NCBI GenBank assembly: GCA_009377535.1
Contig: WHTV01000016.1
Location: 1-61,271 of the forward strand
Reading direction: 5' to 3'
From: Kiloniellaceae bacterium
Lineage (GTDB): Bacteria > Pseudomonadota > Alphaproteobacteria > Kiloniellales > Kiloniellaceae
Length of the DNA stretch: 61,271 bases
A model generated the notes under the pieces. That model searched no databases. It was given only the letters and a program-made list of their open reading frames with translations, and had not been told where the DNA came from. Positions 44,796-53,550 of the stretch are shown one piece after another (the stretch's first letter is position 1; every line of letters begins with the position of its first letter). Position numbers and translations under genes: made by a program.

Positions 44796-45791
44796 TCAGG
44801 CGAAGGGGGCGTCCGGTGATGCTGCGTCGAGCAACCCGGCGATGTCCTTGCAGAGCGCGTCGAAGGCGATCCTGGCGCCGGGGCTGCGGTGGCGGGCGCG
44901 CAGCCAGGCGTGCACCATCTGCGGCTCCTCGCGGTAGCTGACGGCGACGCCGGCCTCGGCGAGGCGGGCGGCATAGTGCCGGCCGTCGTCTCGCAGCGGG
45001 TCGAAGTGGGCCGCCGTGATGGTGGCTGGCGGCAGGCCAGCCCAGTCGGCCGCGGCCAGGGGATGCCCGTAGGGATCGCCCTCCGGCGCTCCGAGGGTGT
45101 CGCGGTAGTAGCGCACGTCCTTGGTGGAGAGGCCCGGCGCCTCCGCCATCTCGACATAGGAGCCCGCGTCAAGCTCGCCGCCGAGCACCGGGTAGATGAG
45201 CGCCTGCCCGGCGAGGCGCGGCAGCGGCGTGCCCCGCCGCCAGCCGGCCGCCTCCAGCAGGGCAAGCGCGGCGGGAACGCCCAGCGCGGCATCGCGCAGG
45301 GCCATGGCAACGCCCGCAGCGAGGCTGCCGCCGGCGCTGTCGCCCGCCACCACGACCGGCCGGTCGCCCTGCGCGAGCACGGCGGCGAGGCTGTCGGTGA
45401 GCGCCAGGGGAAAGCTGTGCTCCGGCGCCAGGCGGTAGTCGGTGGCGACGACCTCGGCGCCTGCGGCCTCGGCGATCTCGGCGCAGATCGCCTGGTGGCT
45501 GTCGAGGCCGCCGACGATGAAGCCGCCGCCGTGGAAGTAGACGACCAGGGCTGCGCGGCGGCACTGCGCCGGGCGGTAGCGGCGCAGCGGCACGGGCCTG
45601 GCGGGATGCGGCGCCGCCTCGTCGCTGACGGTAAGGCCGGCGGGCAGCGGCGCGTCGAAGCCCCGGCAGAGCGCGTCGTAGCGCTGCCGCTGCCGTTCGA
45701 TCGGCGCCTCGACGGACTTGGGCGGGTAGCAGCTGTCGATCTCGGCGATGAAGGCGAGGATTTCGGCTTCCTGCGGTCTAGGCGATGCCAT
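44796..45791 (-). CDS. Alpha/beta hydrolase, hormone-sensitive-lipase/acetyl-esterase type
   Basis: A 331-residue esterase. The oxyanion motif is 'VYFHGGGFIVGGLDSHQA', the nucleophile elbow 'VVAGDSAGGSLAAG', and a catalytic Asp/His pair is likely in 'AAHFDPLRDDGRHYA' and 'EPQMVHAWLRAR'. It starts 2 nt after the CaiD-like stop, so it is the last gene of the carnitine operon on the minus strand. It may hydrolyse an ester or acylcarnitine, or conceivably carnitinyl-CoA; none of this is shown by the sequence. Confidence 0.87.
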   Translation of the reverse strand: MASPRPQEAEILAFIAEIDSCYPPKSVEAPIERQRQRYDALCRGFDAPLPAGLTVSDEAAPHPARPVPLRRYRPAQCRRAALVVYFHGGGFIVGGLDSHQAICAEIAEAAGAEVVATDYRLAPEHSFPLALTDSLAAVLAQGDRPVVVAGDSAGGSLAAGVAMALRDAALGVPAALALLEAAGWRRGTPLPRLAGQALIYPVLGGELDAGSYVEMAEAPGLSTKDVRYYRDTLGAPEGDPYGHPLAAADWAGLPPATITAAHFDPLRDDGRHYAARLAEAGVAVSYREEPQMVHAWLRARHRSPGARIAFDALCKDIAGLLDAASPDAPFA

Positions 45792-45793
45792 GG

Positions 45794-46588
45794 TCAGCGG
45801 CCTTTCCAGACGGGGTCGCGTTTTTCGGCGAAGGCGCGGAATCCTTCCTGCTGGTCCTCGCTGTCGTAGAGCGCATCGACGCTGCGGAACTGGCGCTTGG
45901 TGATGCGGTTCATCGCCTCCTGGAAGCTCAGGGCCTCGGCCTCGCGCGCCACCTCCTTGATGGCGGCGAAAACCAGCGGCGGGCCACCGGCCAGCAGTCG
46001 GGCGAGCTCCCAGGCCCGCTCCATCAGCTTTTCCGGTGGCAGCAGCTCGTTCACCAGGCCCCAGCGCTGCGCCTCCTGGGCGTCCATCCAGCGGCCGGTC
46101 AGCAGCAGGTCCATGGCGACGTGGTAGGGCATGCGCTTCGGCAGTTTCACGGTGGCGGCGTCGGCCAGGGTGCCGGCGCGGATCTCCGGCAGGGCGAAGG
46201 TGCTGTGCTCCGATGCCAGGATGAGGTCGGCGGAAAGCGCCAGCTCGAAGCCGCCGCCCACTGCCATGCCGTTCACGGCGGCGATGACCGGCTTGTTGAG
46301 GTCGCGCAGCTCCTGCAGGCCGCCGAAGCCGCCGACCCCATAGTCGCCGTCGACCGCATCGCCTGATGCCGCGGCTTTCAGGTCCCAGCCGGCGGAGAAG
46401 AATCTGTCGCCGGCGGTGCAGAGGATCGCCACGCGCAGCTCGGAATCGTCGCGGAAGGCCCTGAAGGTCTCCCCCATGAGCCGGCTGGTCGCCAGGTCGA
46501 TGGCGTTGGCCTTGGGCCGGTCGAGCGTTACCTCGAGGACGCCGCCGTCGCGCCGGCAGCGCACCGCGTCCTGCTTGGCGTCAGACAT
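45794..46588 (-). CDS. caiD: Crotonobetainyl-CoA hydratase-like (CaiD) enoyl-CoA hydratase
   Basis: A 264-residue crotonase-fold enzyme. The N-terminal 'VLEVTLDRPKANAIDLATSR', 'FFSAGWDLKAAASGDAVDGD', 'VNGMAVGGGFELALSADLIL' and the very C-terminal 'AFAEKRDPVWKGR' are close to E. coli CaiD. Both glutamates expected for hydration are kept (GGGFE and 'ALPEIRAG'), but the following loop is TLADAAT where CaiD has IVPDSGG. ATG 46588 is chosen; it overlaps the ligase stop by 8 nt. Predicted reaction: crotonobetainyl-CoA to L-carnitinyl-CoA. Confidence 0.82.
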   Translation of the reverse strand: MSDAKQDAVRCRRDGGVLEVTLDRPKANAIDLATSRLMGETFRAFRDDSELRVAILCTAGDRFFSAGWDLKAAASGDAVDGDYGVGGFGGLQELRDLNKPVIAAVNGMAVGGGFELALSADLILASEHSTFALPEIRAGTLADAATVKLPKRMPYHVAMDLLLTGRWMDAQEAQRWGLVNELLPPEKLMERAWELARLLAGGPPLVFAAIKEVAREAEALSFQEAMNRITKRQFRSVDALYDSEDQQEGFRAFAEKRDPVWKGR

Positions 46589-48656
46589 CGGCGGTCTCCT
46601 TCCTGAGGATAAGGGCATCGGCGGCAAAGGCTCCGCAGCCTTCGGCGCAGACGATCAAGGGGTTGATCTCAAGCTCCAGGATGGCGCCTGCCTCGGCGAT
46701 GGCAAGGCATTGCATCGCCTCGATGGCAGCGACGACCGCTGCGAGATCGGCCGGCGGCCGGCCGCGGTAGCCTTGCAGCAGGGGCGCCGAGCGCAGGCCG
46801 GCGAGCGCCGCTGCGATCTCGCCGCAGGTCGCCGGCAGCAGCAGGGTCGCGGTGTCGCGCAGGATCTCCACCAGCTCGCCGCCGCTGCCCAGTGTCATGA
46901 CCAGGCCGAAGGGCGGCTCGCAGGTGATGCCGACGATGATCTCGGCCAGCGGTGCCGCCACCATGCGCTCGACGTAGAGCGTCTTGCCGAGAGCTTCGAG
47001 TTCGCGTGCAGCCTTGTGCAAGGCGCCGGCGTCGACGAGATGCAGGCGCACCGCGCCGGCCTCAGTCTTATGGGCGAGGCCGAGGGCCTTCAGCGCTACC
47101 GGAAAGCCGAGCTCGGTGGCCGCGGCGACGGCGTCCTCGGCGTCCTTCACGCGCCGGCCCTCGGGCACGGCGATGCCGTGGCGCGCTAGAAGGACCTTGG
47201 CGGCGGCTTCGTCCAGGACCTCCGTCGCGCCGACCGCGGCGCCTGTCGAGGCGACGACCGGCAACGGGGGCTCGCGCTGCCACGCGGCACCGATCTCGGC
47301 GGCTGCCTCCGCCGCGGCCAGGGCGTCGTCGATGCCGGCGAGCGGCGCGATGCCGCGGGACATCAGGTCGGTGGCCTGCGCCTCCGAGAGGTTCTCCGGC
47401 AGGCTGGCGACCACCGCGCCCTTGGCAGCGTCGGTCTTCAGGGCCGTCTCGAAGGCGTTCAGGGTCGGCCACCAGTCGGTATCGCAGCAGCGGTCGGCGC
47501 GCGGGAAGTCGAGCACGAGCAGGTTGAGGTCGAAGCCGGCGGCGACCATGGCCGAGAAGGTCGCCGTCATGGCCGCTTCGTCGCCCCAGATGAAGGTGTG
47601 GTAGTCGAGGGGATTGGCCACCGTCACAAGCGGTCCGAGGGTCGCCTTCACCGTTTTGGTCTGCTCAGGCGTGAGCGCGCGGTAGGTCACCCGGCGCCCC
47701 TCGGCGGCGTCGGCCATGACCGAGGCCTCGCCCCCCGAGCAGCTCATGGAGGAGAGCGCGAAGCCCTCGAGCGGCCCGGTCACGTGCAGCAGCTTCAGCG
47801 CTTCCAGGAAGGCGGGGATAGAGTCGAGCCGCGCGATGCCGAGGCGCCTCAGGAAGGCGGCGGCGGCGGCATCGGAGCCGGCCAGAGAGGCGGTGTGGGA
47901 GAGCGTCGCGGCGCGCGCCTCGGCGGAGCGGCCGAGCTTCATGGCGACGACCGGCTTCTTCAAGTCGCGCGCCTTCGCCGCCACGGCCTCCAGGCCGGAC
48001 AGGGAATCGAAGCCCTCGATGTGCAGTCCGAGGGCGGTGACGCGCGGATCGTCGAGCAGGCCGAGGGCGAGCTCGGAGAGGCCTGTCTGCGCCTGGTTGC
48101 CGGCGGTGGCGACGAAGGCCAGCGGCAGGCCGCGGCGCTGCATGGTCATGTTGATGGCGATGTTGGAGGACTGGGTGACGATGGCGACGCCGGTCTCTCC
48201 TTCAGCCAAGCGCCGGCCGCCGTGCTGGTCGGGCCAGAGGAGGGCGCCGTCGCCGTAGTTGATCAGGCCGTAGCAGTTGGGGCCGAGGATCGGCATGGCG
48301 CCGGCCGCGGTGATCAGGCCCGCCTGCAGGGCCTCACCTTCGGCATCCTCGCTGCCGGCCTCGCGGAAGCCGGAGGCATAGCAGACGGCGCCGCCGGCCC
48401 CGGCGGCGGCCAGCTCGCGCACCACCTCGACCGTGAGATGCCGGTTCACCGCCACGAAGGCAGCATCCGGCGTGCCGGGCAGCTCGGCGATGCTGCGGTA
48501 GGCGCGGCGCCCGCCGACCTCCGCCTTGCTGGGATGCACCGGCCAGATCTCGCCGGCGAAGCCCATGCGGTCGCACTGGGCGATCACCGCCGCCGCCGGC
48601 CCGCCACCGAAGACGGCAATCGACCGTGGCCGCAGCAGGCGTTCCAGCGACCGCAT
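46581..48656 (-). CDS. ADP-forming acyl-CoA ligase (predicted gamma-butyrobetaine/carnitine-CoA ligase)
   Basis: A 691-residue protein with the domain order of ADP-forming acetyl-CoA synthetases: CoA-binding (about 1-130, 'SIAVFGGGPAAAVIAQC'), succinyl-CoA-ligase-like (about 145-440, with 'GPNCYGLINY' and the phospho-His in 'SHTASLAGS') and C-terminal ATP-grasp (about 470-690, 'LGFPVALKALGLAHKTEAGA' and 'LELEINPL'). It sits between the dehydrogenase and CaiD genes, where E. coli has the unrelated AMP-forming CaiC. Activation of gamma-butyrobetaine, crotonobetaine or carnitine is inferred from that position. Start ATG 48656. Confidence 0.82.
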   Translation of the reverse strand: MRSLERLLRPRSIAVFGGGPAAAVIAQCDRMGFAGEIWPVHPSKAEVGGRRAYRSIAELPGTPDAAFVAVNRHLTVEVVRELAAAGAGGAVCYASGFREAGSEDAEGEALQAGLITAAGAMPILGPNCYGLINYGDGALLWPDQHGGRRLAEGETGVAIVTQSSNIAINMTMQRRGLPLAFVATAGNQAQTGLSELALGLLDDPRVTALGLHIEGFDSLSGLEAVAAKARDLKKPVVAMKLGRSAEARAATLSHTASLAGSDAAAAAFLRRLGIARLDSIPAFLEALKLLHVTGPLEGFALSSMSCSGGEASVMADAAEGRRVTYRALTPEQTKTVKATLGPLVTVANPLDYHTFIWGDEAAMTATFSAMVAAGFDLNLLVLDFPRADRCCDTDWWPTLNAFETALKTDAAKGAVVASLPENLSEAQATDLMSRGIAPLAGIDDALAAAEAAAEIGAAWQREPPLPVVASTGAAVGATEVLDEAAAKVLLARHGIAVPEGRRVKDAEDAVAAATELGFPVALKALGLAHKTEAGAVRLHLVDAGALHKAARELEALGKTLYVERMVAAPLAEIIVGITCEPPFGLVMTLGSGGELVEILRDTATLLLPATCGEIAAALAGLRSAPLLQGYRGRPPADLAAVVAAIEAMQCLAIAEAGAILELEINPLIVCAEGCGAFAADALILRKETADV

Positions 48657-48661
48657 GGGGC

Positions 48662-49822
48662 TCAGCACCCCAGCGGGCGCAGCAGCTCGCGCGAGATGAT
48701 ATGGCGCTGGATCTCCGAGGTGCCGTCCCAGATGCGCTCGACGCGGGCGTCGCGCCAGAACCGCTCCAGCGGCAGGTCGTCCATTAAACCCATCCCACCA
48801 TGGATCTGGATCGCCTCGTCCGTCACCCGCGCCAGCATCTCGGTCGCGTAGAGTTTGGCGGAGGCGATCTCGCGGTTGGCCGGCAGGCCCTGGTCGAGGC
48901 GCCAGGCGGCGGCGAGGGTCAGCCAGTCGGCGGCGTCGATCTCCGTCACCATGTCGGCGAGCTTGAACGAGACGCCCTGGAAGCGGCCGATCTTCTGGCC
49001 GAACTGCTTGCGCTCGGCGGCGTAGGCGAGCGCATAGTCGAAGGCGCGGCGGGCACGGCCGACCGCCATGGTGGCGACCGTCAGGCGCGTCGCGTAGAGC
49101 CATTCGTTAGCCAGCTCGAAGCCGCGGTGCGGCTCGCCCAGCAGCTGCGCTGCCGGCAGGCGGCAGTTGTCGAAGGTGAGGATGCAGTTGTGGTAGCCGC
49201 GATGCGAGACCGAGGTGTAGCCCGGCAAGATCTGGAAGCCGGGCGTGCCGCGGTCGACCAGGAAGCAGGTGATCTTCTTCTTGGGGCCCGCCGCGGTCTC
49301 CTCCTCGCCTGACGCGACGAAGACGATGACGAAGTCGGCGATGTCGGCGTGGCTGATGAAGTGCTTGCTGCCGTTCAGGATCCAATCGCCGCAGTCCGGC
49401 CGCGCCGAGCACTTCATGCCCCGCACGTCGGAGCCAGCGTCGGGCTCCGACATGGCGAGCGCGTCGAACTTCTCGCCACGCACCGCCGGCAGCAGGTAGC
49501 GCTCGCGCTGCTCGCCCTCGCAGGCCAGGAGGATGCCGGAGGGACGGCCGAAGAACACGGTCAGCGCCATGGAGGCGCGGCCGAGTTCGCGCTCCAGCAG
49601 GGTGAAATCGAGATGACCGAGGCCGCCGCCGCCGACCTCTTGCGGCATGTTGGCCGCGAAAAAACCAAGTGCGAGGCACTTGCGGGCGATCTCCTGGCCG
49701 ATATCGCGCGGCACCACGCCCTCGCGCTCGACCAGCGCTTCGTGCGGATAGAGCTCCTTCTCGACGAAGCTGCGCACAGTATCGACGATCATCTGCTGCT
49801 CGCCGCTGAGACCGAAGTTCAT
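48662..49822 (-). CDS. Acyl-CoA dehydrogenase (predicted gamma-butyrobetainyl-CoA dehydrogenase)
   Basis: A 386-residue flavoprotein with standard ACAD marks: 'FFAANMPQEVGGGGLGHLDF', 'LAMSEPDAGSDVRGM', 'NGSKHFISHADIADFVIVF' and 'QFGQKIGRFQGVSFKLADM'. At the catalytic-base position the motif is 'RIWDGTSEIQ', with Asp where medium-chain enzymes have Glu (YEGT). ATG 49822 has AAGGAG upstream. It lies ahead of the ADP-forming ligase and CaiD, so a role in oxidising gamma-butyrobetainyl-CoA to crotonobetainyl-CoA is plausible (CaiA counterpart). Confidence 0.83.
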   Translation of the reverse strand: MNFGLSGEQQMIVDTVRSFVEKELYPHEALVEREGVVPRDIGQEIARKCLALGFFAANMPQEVGGGGLGHLDFTLLERELGRASMALTVFFGRPSGILLACEGEQRERYLLPAVRGEKFDALAMSEPDAGSDVRGMKCSARPDCGDWILNGSKHFISHADIADFVIVFVASGEEETAAGPKKKITCFLVDRGTPGFQILPGYTSVSHRGYHNCILTFDNCRLPAAQLLGEPHRGFELANEWLYATRLTVATMAVGRARRAFDYALAYAAERKQFGQKIGRFQGVSFKLADMVTEIDAADWLTLAAAWRLDQGLPANREIASAKLYATEMLARVTDEAIQIHGGMGLMDDLPLERFWRDARVERIWDGTSEIQRHIISRELLRPLGC

Positions 49823-49883
49823 CGGGCTGCTCCTTCTTGTTCTTGCGCACGGCGGTCTCGCGACGGCCATTCACACACACCGC

Positions 49884-50002
49884 CGTCGTCCCGGGGCTTG
49901 TCCCCGGGACCTATTGGCGTTGGCGGGAGGCGATGCCATACGATGTTTACATCGATGGAACGGCGAGGGCAGTGGATCCCGGCAACTAGTGCCGGGACGA
50001 CA
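49884..50002. repeat. Palindromic intergenic repeat element (REP/RIME-like)
   Basis: Two hairpins inside an outer palindrome. The outer arms are GTCGTCCCGG (49885-49894) and CCGGGACGAC (49992-50001). Inner hairpin 1 is CCCGGGG-N5-CCCCGGG (49890-49908); inner hairpin 2 is TCCCGGCA-ACTAG-TGCCGGGA (49977-49997), in the familiar 'tggatcccggca' context. This matches the style of short palindromic repeats spread through alphaproteobacterial genomes. It sits between two genes of the carnitine operon and may modulate read-through. Other copies must lie outside the window. Confidence 0.7.
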
Positions 50003-50052
50003 GCCTTGGGTGTGGCTAGGGCGCGCCTCGTGGGCATGATCCGTCTCGCGCG

Positions 50053-51528
50053 TTATCGCGGCTGGCCGACGGCGCGGCCGGCTTCCTCGGGCCAGGGAAG
50101 CGCGGTGTGTGCCTGGGCGATCTCCGCGGCCCTGGCGGCGATCGCCGGCGCCGAATCACTGGCGCTCCGCGTCTTCAGGTTGACGTGGATCAGCAGGTGC
50201 TCGCCGGTCGCCAGCAGGCGCCCGTCGCCGTGGGTGAGGCGGTGGAACAGGCGCAGCTTCTTCCCCTCGGCCTCCAGCACCTGGGTTGTGGCCTTCACGG
50301 GCTCCAGCGCCGCCACTTCGTCCAGGTGACGGATGTGGGTCTCGACGGTGAAGTAGGAACCGCCGCCGGCGACGTAGTCGGCATCGACGCCGATGAACCG
50401 CAGCAGGGCGTCGCTGGCGTCGGCGAAGCACTGCAGGTAGCGGCTCTCGGTCATGTGGTTGTTGTAGTCGGTCCAGTCGGCCGGCACGCGACGCTCCAGG
50501 GTGACGATCGGCTGGGTAAGATCCGCCGCCTCCACCTCCGCCGCGGCAGCATCGACCAGCCGGCGCTCGTAGACGGCGAGGGTCTTGCCGGCGCCCCAGT
50601 CCTTCACCTTCAAGGCCTGCAGGATGGCGATGAGGTTGTCGTCGCGGATGCGCTCCAGCTCGCGGATCGAATAGGCGCCGGACTGCGCATCGGATTGCGA
50701 AGAAACCAGGTCGACGAGATCCTCGGTGAAGTCCGGCACGTCGGTCAGCTTGGTCCAGGGCCACTTCAGGCAGGGGCCGAACTGCGCCATGAAGTGGCGC
50801 ATGCCGGCCTCGCCGCCGGCGATGCGGTAGGTTTCGAAGAGGCCCATCTGCGCCCAGCGCAGGCCGAAGCCGAAGCGGATGGCGTCGTCGATCTCCGCCG
50901 TGGTGGCGATGCCGTCGCTCACCAGCCAGAGCGATTCGCGCCACACCGCCTCCAGCAGGCGGTCGGCGACGAAGGCCTCGATTTCCTTGCGGATGTGCAG
51001 CGGATGCATGCCGATCGCGGCATAGATCGCCTTGGCACGCTCGATGGTTTCGGGCGCGGTCTGGGCGCCACCGACCAATTCCACCAGCGGCAGCAGGTAG
51101 ACCGGGTTGAAGGGATGCGCGACGAGCAGGCGCTCCGGGTGCTTCATGCCGGCCTGCAGGTCGCTCGGCAGAATGCCGGAGGTCGAGGAGGCGATCAGCG
51201 CCCCTGGGTCGACGGCCGCTTCCACCTCGGCGTAGACCACCTGCTTCACGTCGAGACGCTCGGGCACCGACTCGACGACGAGGTCGGCGCCGGCGACCGC
51301 CGCGGCGATGCTCGGGTGGAAGCTGAGTGCGCCTTTTCGTCGGCGCGGCGCCAGGGTGAGCTTGACGTAGGCCCGCTCGGCGTTGTCGAGCACGGCCTGC
51401 AGGCGGCGCTCTGCCTCCGGCGCGGGGTCGTAGACCGCGACGTCGATGCCGTTTTCCAGCAGACGGGCGACCCAGCCGGCCCCGATGACGCCGCCGCCGA
51501 TGGCGGCCGCCTTGGTTACTTCGGTCAT
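50053..51528 (-). CDS. L-carnitine dehydrogenase fused to betainyl-CoA thioesterase
   Basis: A 491-residue fusion. Residues 1-320 are a 3-hydroxyacyl-CoA dehydrogenase-type oxidoreductase with Rossmann motif 'AIGGGVIGAGWVARLLENGI', 'VVESVPERLDVKQVVYAEVE' and 'HPFNPVYLLPLVELVGG'. Residues about 340-470 are a hot-dog thioesterase ('DWTDYNNHMTESRYLQCFAD', 'YFTVETHIRHLDEV'). This matches known CDH-thioesterase fusions that oxidise carnitine to 3-dehydrocarnitine and hydrolyse betainyl-CoA to glycine betaine. Start ATG 51528, five nt after the DUF849 stop. Confidence 0.9.
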   Translation of the reverse strand: MTEVTKAAAIGGGVIGAGWVARLLENGIDVAVYDPAPEAERRLQAVLDNAERAYVKLTLAPRRRKGALSFHPSIAAAVAGADLVVESVPERLDVKQVVYAEVEAAVDPGALIASSTSGILPSDLQAGMKHPERLLVAHPFNPVYLLPLVELVGGAQTAPETIERAKAIYAAIGMHPLHIRKEIEAFVADRLLEAVWRESLWLVSDGIATTAEIDDAIRFGFGLRWAQMGLFETYRIAGGEAGMRHFMAQFGPCLKWPWTKLTDVPDFTEDLVDLVSSQSDAQSGAYSIRELERIRDDNLIAILQALKVKDWGAGKTLAVYERRLVDAAAAEVEAADLTQPIVTLERRVPADWTDYNNHMTESRYLQCFADASDALLRFIGVDADYVAGGGSYFTVETHIRHLDEVAALEPVKATTQVLEAEGKKLRLFHRLTHGDGRLLATGEHLLIHVNLKTRSASDSAPAIAARAAEIAQAHTALPWPEEAGRAVGQPR

Positions 51529-51533
51529 GGATC

Positions 51534-52439
51534 TCACCAGCGCTTCTTCAGCTGCAACTTCTCGCGCACCTCGGCGGGCGTGAGCACCCGGCTGCCCATG
51601 GCGCGGGCGATGGTCGCCGCGCGCTCGACCAGCTGGCCGTTGGTCGCCAGCACGCCCTTGTCGAGCCAGATGTTGTCCTCCAGGCCGACGCGGATGTTGC
51701 CGCCGGCGAGCAGCGCCAGCGCCGCGTAGGGCAGCTGGTTGCGGCCAATGGAGAAGGCGGAGAATACCCAGCCCTCCGGCATGTTGGCGGTCATCGCCAT
51801 GAGGGTCGCCATGTCGTCGGGCGCGCCCCAGGGGATGCCCATGCAGAGCTGGACCATCACCGGGTCGTCGATCAGGCCCTGGTCCTTCAGCCATTTGGCG
51901 AGCAGCAGGTGGCCGGTATCGAAGGCCTCGATCTCCGGGCGCACGCCGAGCGCCTGCACCTGCCGGGCCATCTCCCTCAGCATGGCCGGCGTGTTGGTCA
52001 TGATGTAGTCGCCCTCGCCGAAGTTCATGGTGCCGCAGTCGAGGGTGCAGATCTCCGGCAGGATCTCGACGACGTGGGCGAGGCGCTCGCTGGCGCCGGC
52101 CATGTCGGTACCGCCGGCGGCCGGGGGCAGCGGCGATTCGACGCTGCCGAGGGTCAGGTCGCCACCCATGCCGGCGGTGAGGTTGATCACCACGTCGGTG
52201 CCAGAGGTCCGGATATGATCGACGACCTCGGCATAGAGGGCCGGGGCGCGGGCTGGCCGACCGCTCTCGGGATCGCGCACGTGGATGTGGACGATGGCGG
52301 CGCCGGCGGCGGCCGCCTCCATGCAGGCCTCGGCGATCTGGCGCGGGGTGACCGGCACCTTGTCGGAGCGGCCGGTGGTGTCGCCGGCGCCGGTCACGGC
52401 GCAGGTGATGAAGACGTCGCGGCTCGGCTGCAAACCCAT
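51534..52439 (-). CDS. DUF849 beta-keto acid cleavage enzyme (3-dehydrocarnitine:acetyl-CoA)
   Basis: A 301-residue TIM-barrel BKACE-family enzyme. Zinc and active-site motifs: '[20 protein letters not shown]', '[13 protein letters not shown]', '[15 protein letters not shown]', '[15 protein letters not shown]' and '[20 protein letters not shown]'. In carnitine degradation this enzyme converts 3-dehydrocarnitine and acetyl-CoA to betainyl-CoA and acetoacetate; the adjacent carnitine dehydrogenase strongly supports that specificity. ATG 52439 has GGAGAGGC upstream. It is the first gene of the minus-strand operon and divergent from the regulator. Confidence 0.9.
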   Translation of the reverse strand: MGLQPSRDVFITCAVTGAGDTTGRSDKVPVTPRQIAEACMEAAAAGAAIVHIHVRDPESGRPARAPALYAEVVDHIRTSGTDVVINLTAGMGGDLTLGSVESPLPPAAGGTDMAGASERLAHVVEILPEICTLDCGTMNFGEGDYIMTNTPAMLREMARQVQALGVRPEIEAFDTGHLLLAKWLKDQGLIDDPVMVQLCMGIPWGAPDDMATLMAMTANMPEGWVFSAFSIGRNQLPYAALALLAGGNIRVGLEDNIWLDKGVLATNGQLVERAATIARAMGSRVLTPAEVREKLQLKKRW

Positions 52440-52514
52440 GGGTGCCTCTCCTTGTTTGCCGGGGATGATGACGCCGTTGCAGTTTTTCGCTCGACATATT
52501 ACGAAGAAGGCTTG

Positions 52515-53504
52515 ATGAATAACGAAAGTTCGATTTTCGCGCCCTCGGACGATCCGCTCCGGGTGACGCTGCTGCTGCTGCCCGACTCGTCAATGCTGTC
52601 GCTGGCCTCGACGCTCGACCCCATGCGGGCCGCCAACCGCCTGGCGCGCCGGCCGCTGTTTTCCTGGCGCATCGTCACGCCTGACGGCGCCCCGGCGTTG
52701 CTCACCTGCGGCGTGCCGGTGCCGGCCGAGGCGCGCTTCGGGCGGGAGCTGGAGGGCGACGCCCTCATCGTCGTCGCCGGCTTCAACCAGGACCGCCACG
52801 CCGGCCGGCAAACTCTCACCCTGCTGCGGACGGTGGCGCGGCGCTTCCGGGCCGTCGGCGGGGTCGAGGCCGGCAGCTGGCTGCTCGCCCGCGCCGGCCT
52901 GCTCGACGGCCTCGCGGCGACCACCCACTGGGAAGACCTCGAGGACCTGGCAGCGCGCTTTCCAGAGGTGAACGTGCTGCCGGACCGCTTCGTCATCGAC
53001 GGCCGCGTCTTCACCAGCGGCGGCGCCTCGCCGACCTTCGACCTCATGCTGCAGCTGATCCGCAGCCGCTCCGGCTATGCGCTGGCCCTCGAGGTCGCCA
53101 GCGTCTTCATCTACGACGAAGCCCACGCGGCGACGGACGCCCAGCCTCTGGTCTCGCTCGGCCGCCTGGCCGGCCACGAGCCGCGCGTCGCCGCCGCGAT
53201 CCGCCTCATGGAGCAGCGCCTCGACAACCCGCTGACTACGGCGGCCATCGCCAAGCGCCTGGAGATCTCCGTGCGCAGCCTGGAGCTGCTGTTCAAGCAG
53301 GCCCTCGGCATGGGACCGGGCACCTACTACCTGCGGCTGCGGCTGCAGGCAGCCCGCCGCCTGCTGCTCGACACGCGGCTTTCCATGCAGGTCGTCGCCG
53401 TGCGCTGTGGCTTCGGCTCGCATTCCGCCTTTTCGCGGATCTTCCGACAGCACTTCGCCGTCAGCCCCAGTGGCTATCGGCGCGCCCACCGGCTGGGCAG
53501 GTGA
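52515..53504 (+). CDS. cdhR: CdhR-like GlxA family transcriptional regulator
   Basis: A 329-residue DJ-1/PfpI + AraC regulator. The sensor domain starts '[20 protein letters not shown]' and has '[17 protein letters not shown]' with Glu-Ala-Gly-Ser at the former nucleophile elbow. The C-terminal HTH pair includes '[20 protein letters not shown]' and '[20 protein letters not shown]'. It is divergent from the DUF849/carnitine dehydrogenase operon with only 75 nt between the starts, the arrangement of CdhR in carnitine catabolism. ATG 52515 has AAGAAGG upstream. Ligand would be carnitine or a near relative. Confidence 0.85.
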   Translation: MNNESSIFAPSDDPLRVTLLLLPDSSMLSLASTLDPMRAANRLARRPLFSWRIVTPDGAPALLTCGVPVPAEARFGRELEGDALIVVAGFNQDRHAGRQTLTLLRTVARRFRAVGGVEAGSWLLARAGLLDGLAATTHWEDLEDLAARFPEVNVLPDRFVIDGRVFTSGGASPTFDLMLQLIRSRSGYALALEVASVFIYDEAHAATDAQPLVSLGRLAGHEPRVAAAIRLMEQRLDNPLTTAAIAKRLEISVRSLELLFKQALGMGPGTYYLRLRLQAARRLLLDTRLSMQVVAVRCGFGSHSAFSRIFRQHFAVSPSGYRRAHRLGR

Positions 53505-53550
53505 CAAAGTCGCGGCCATACTGCGTCGCGGGGCTGCTCAAGGACAGGCC

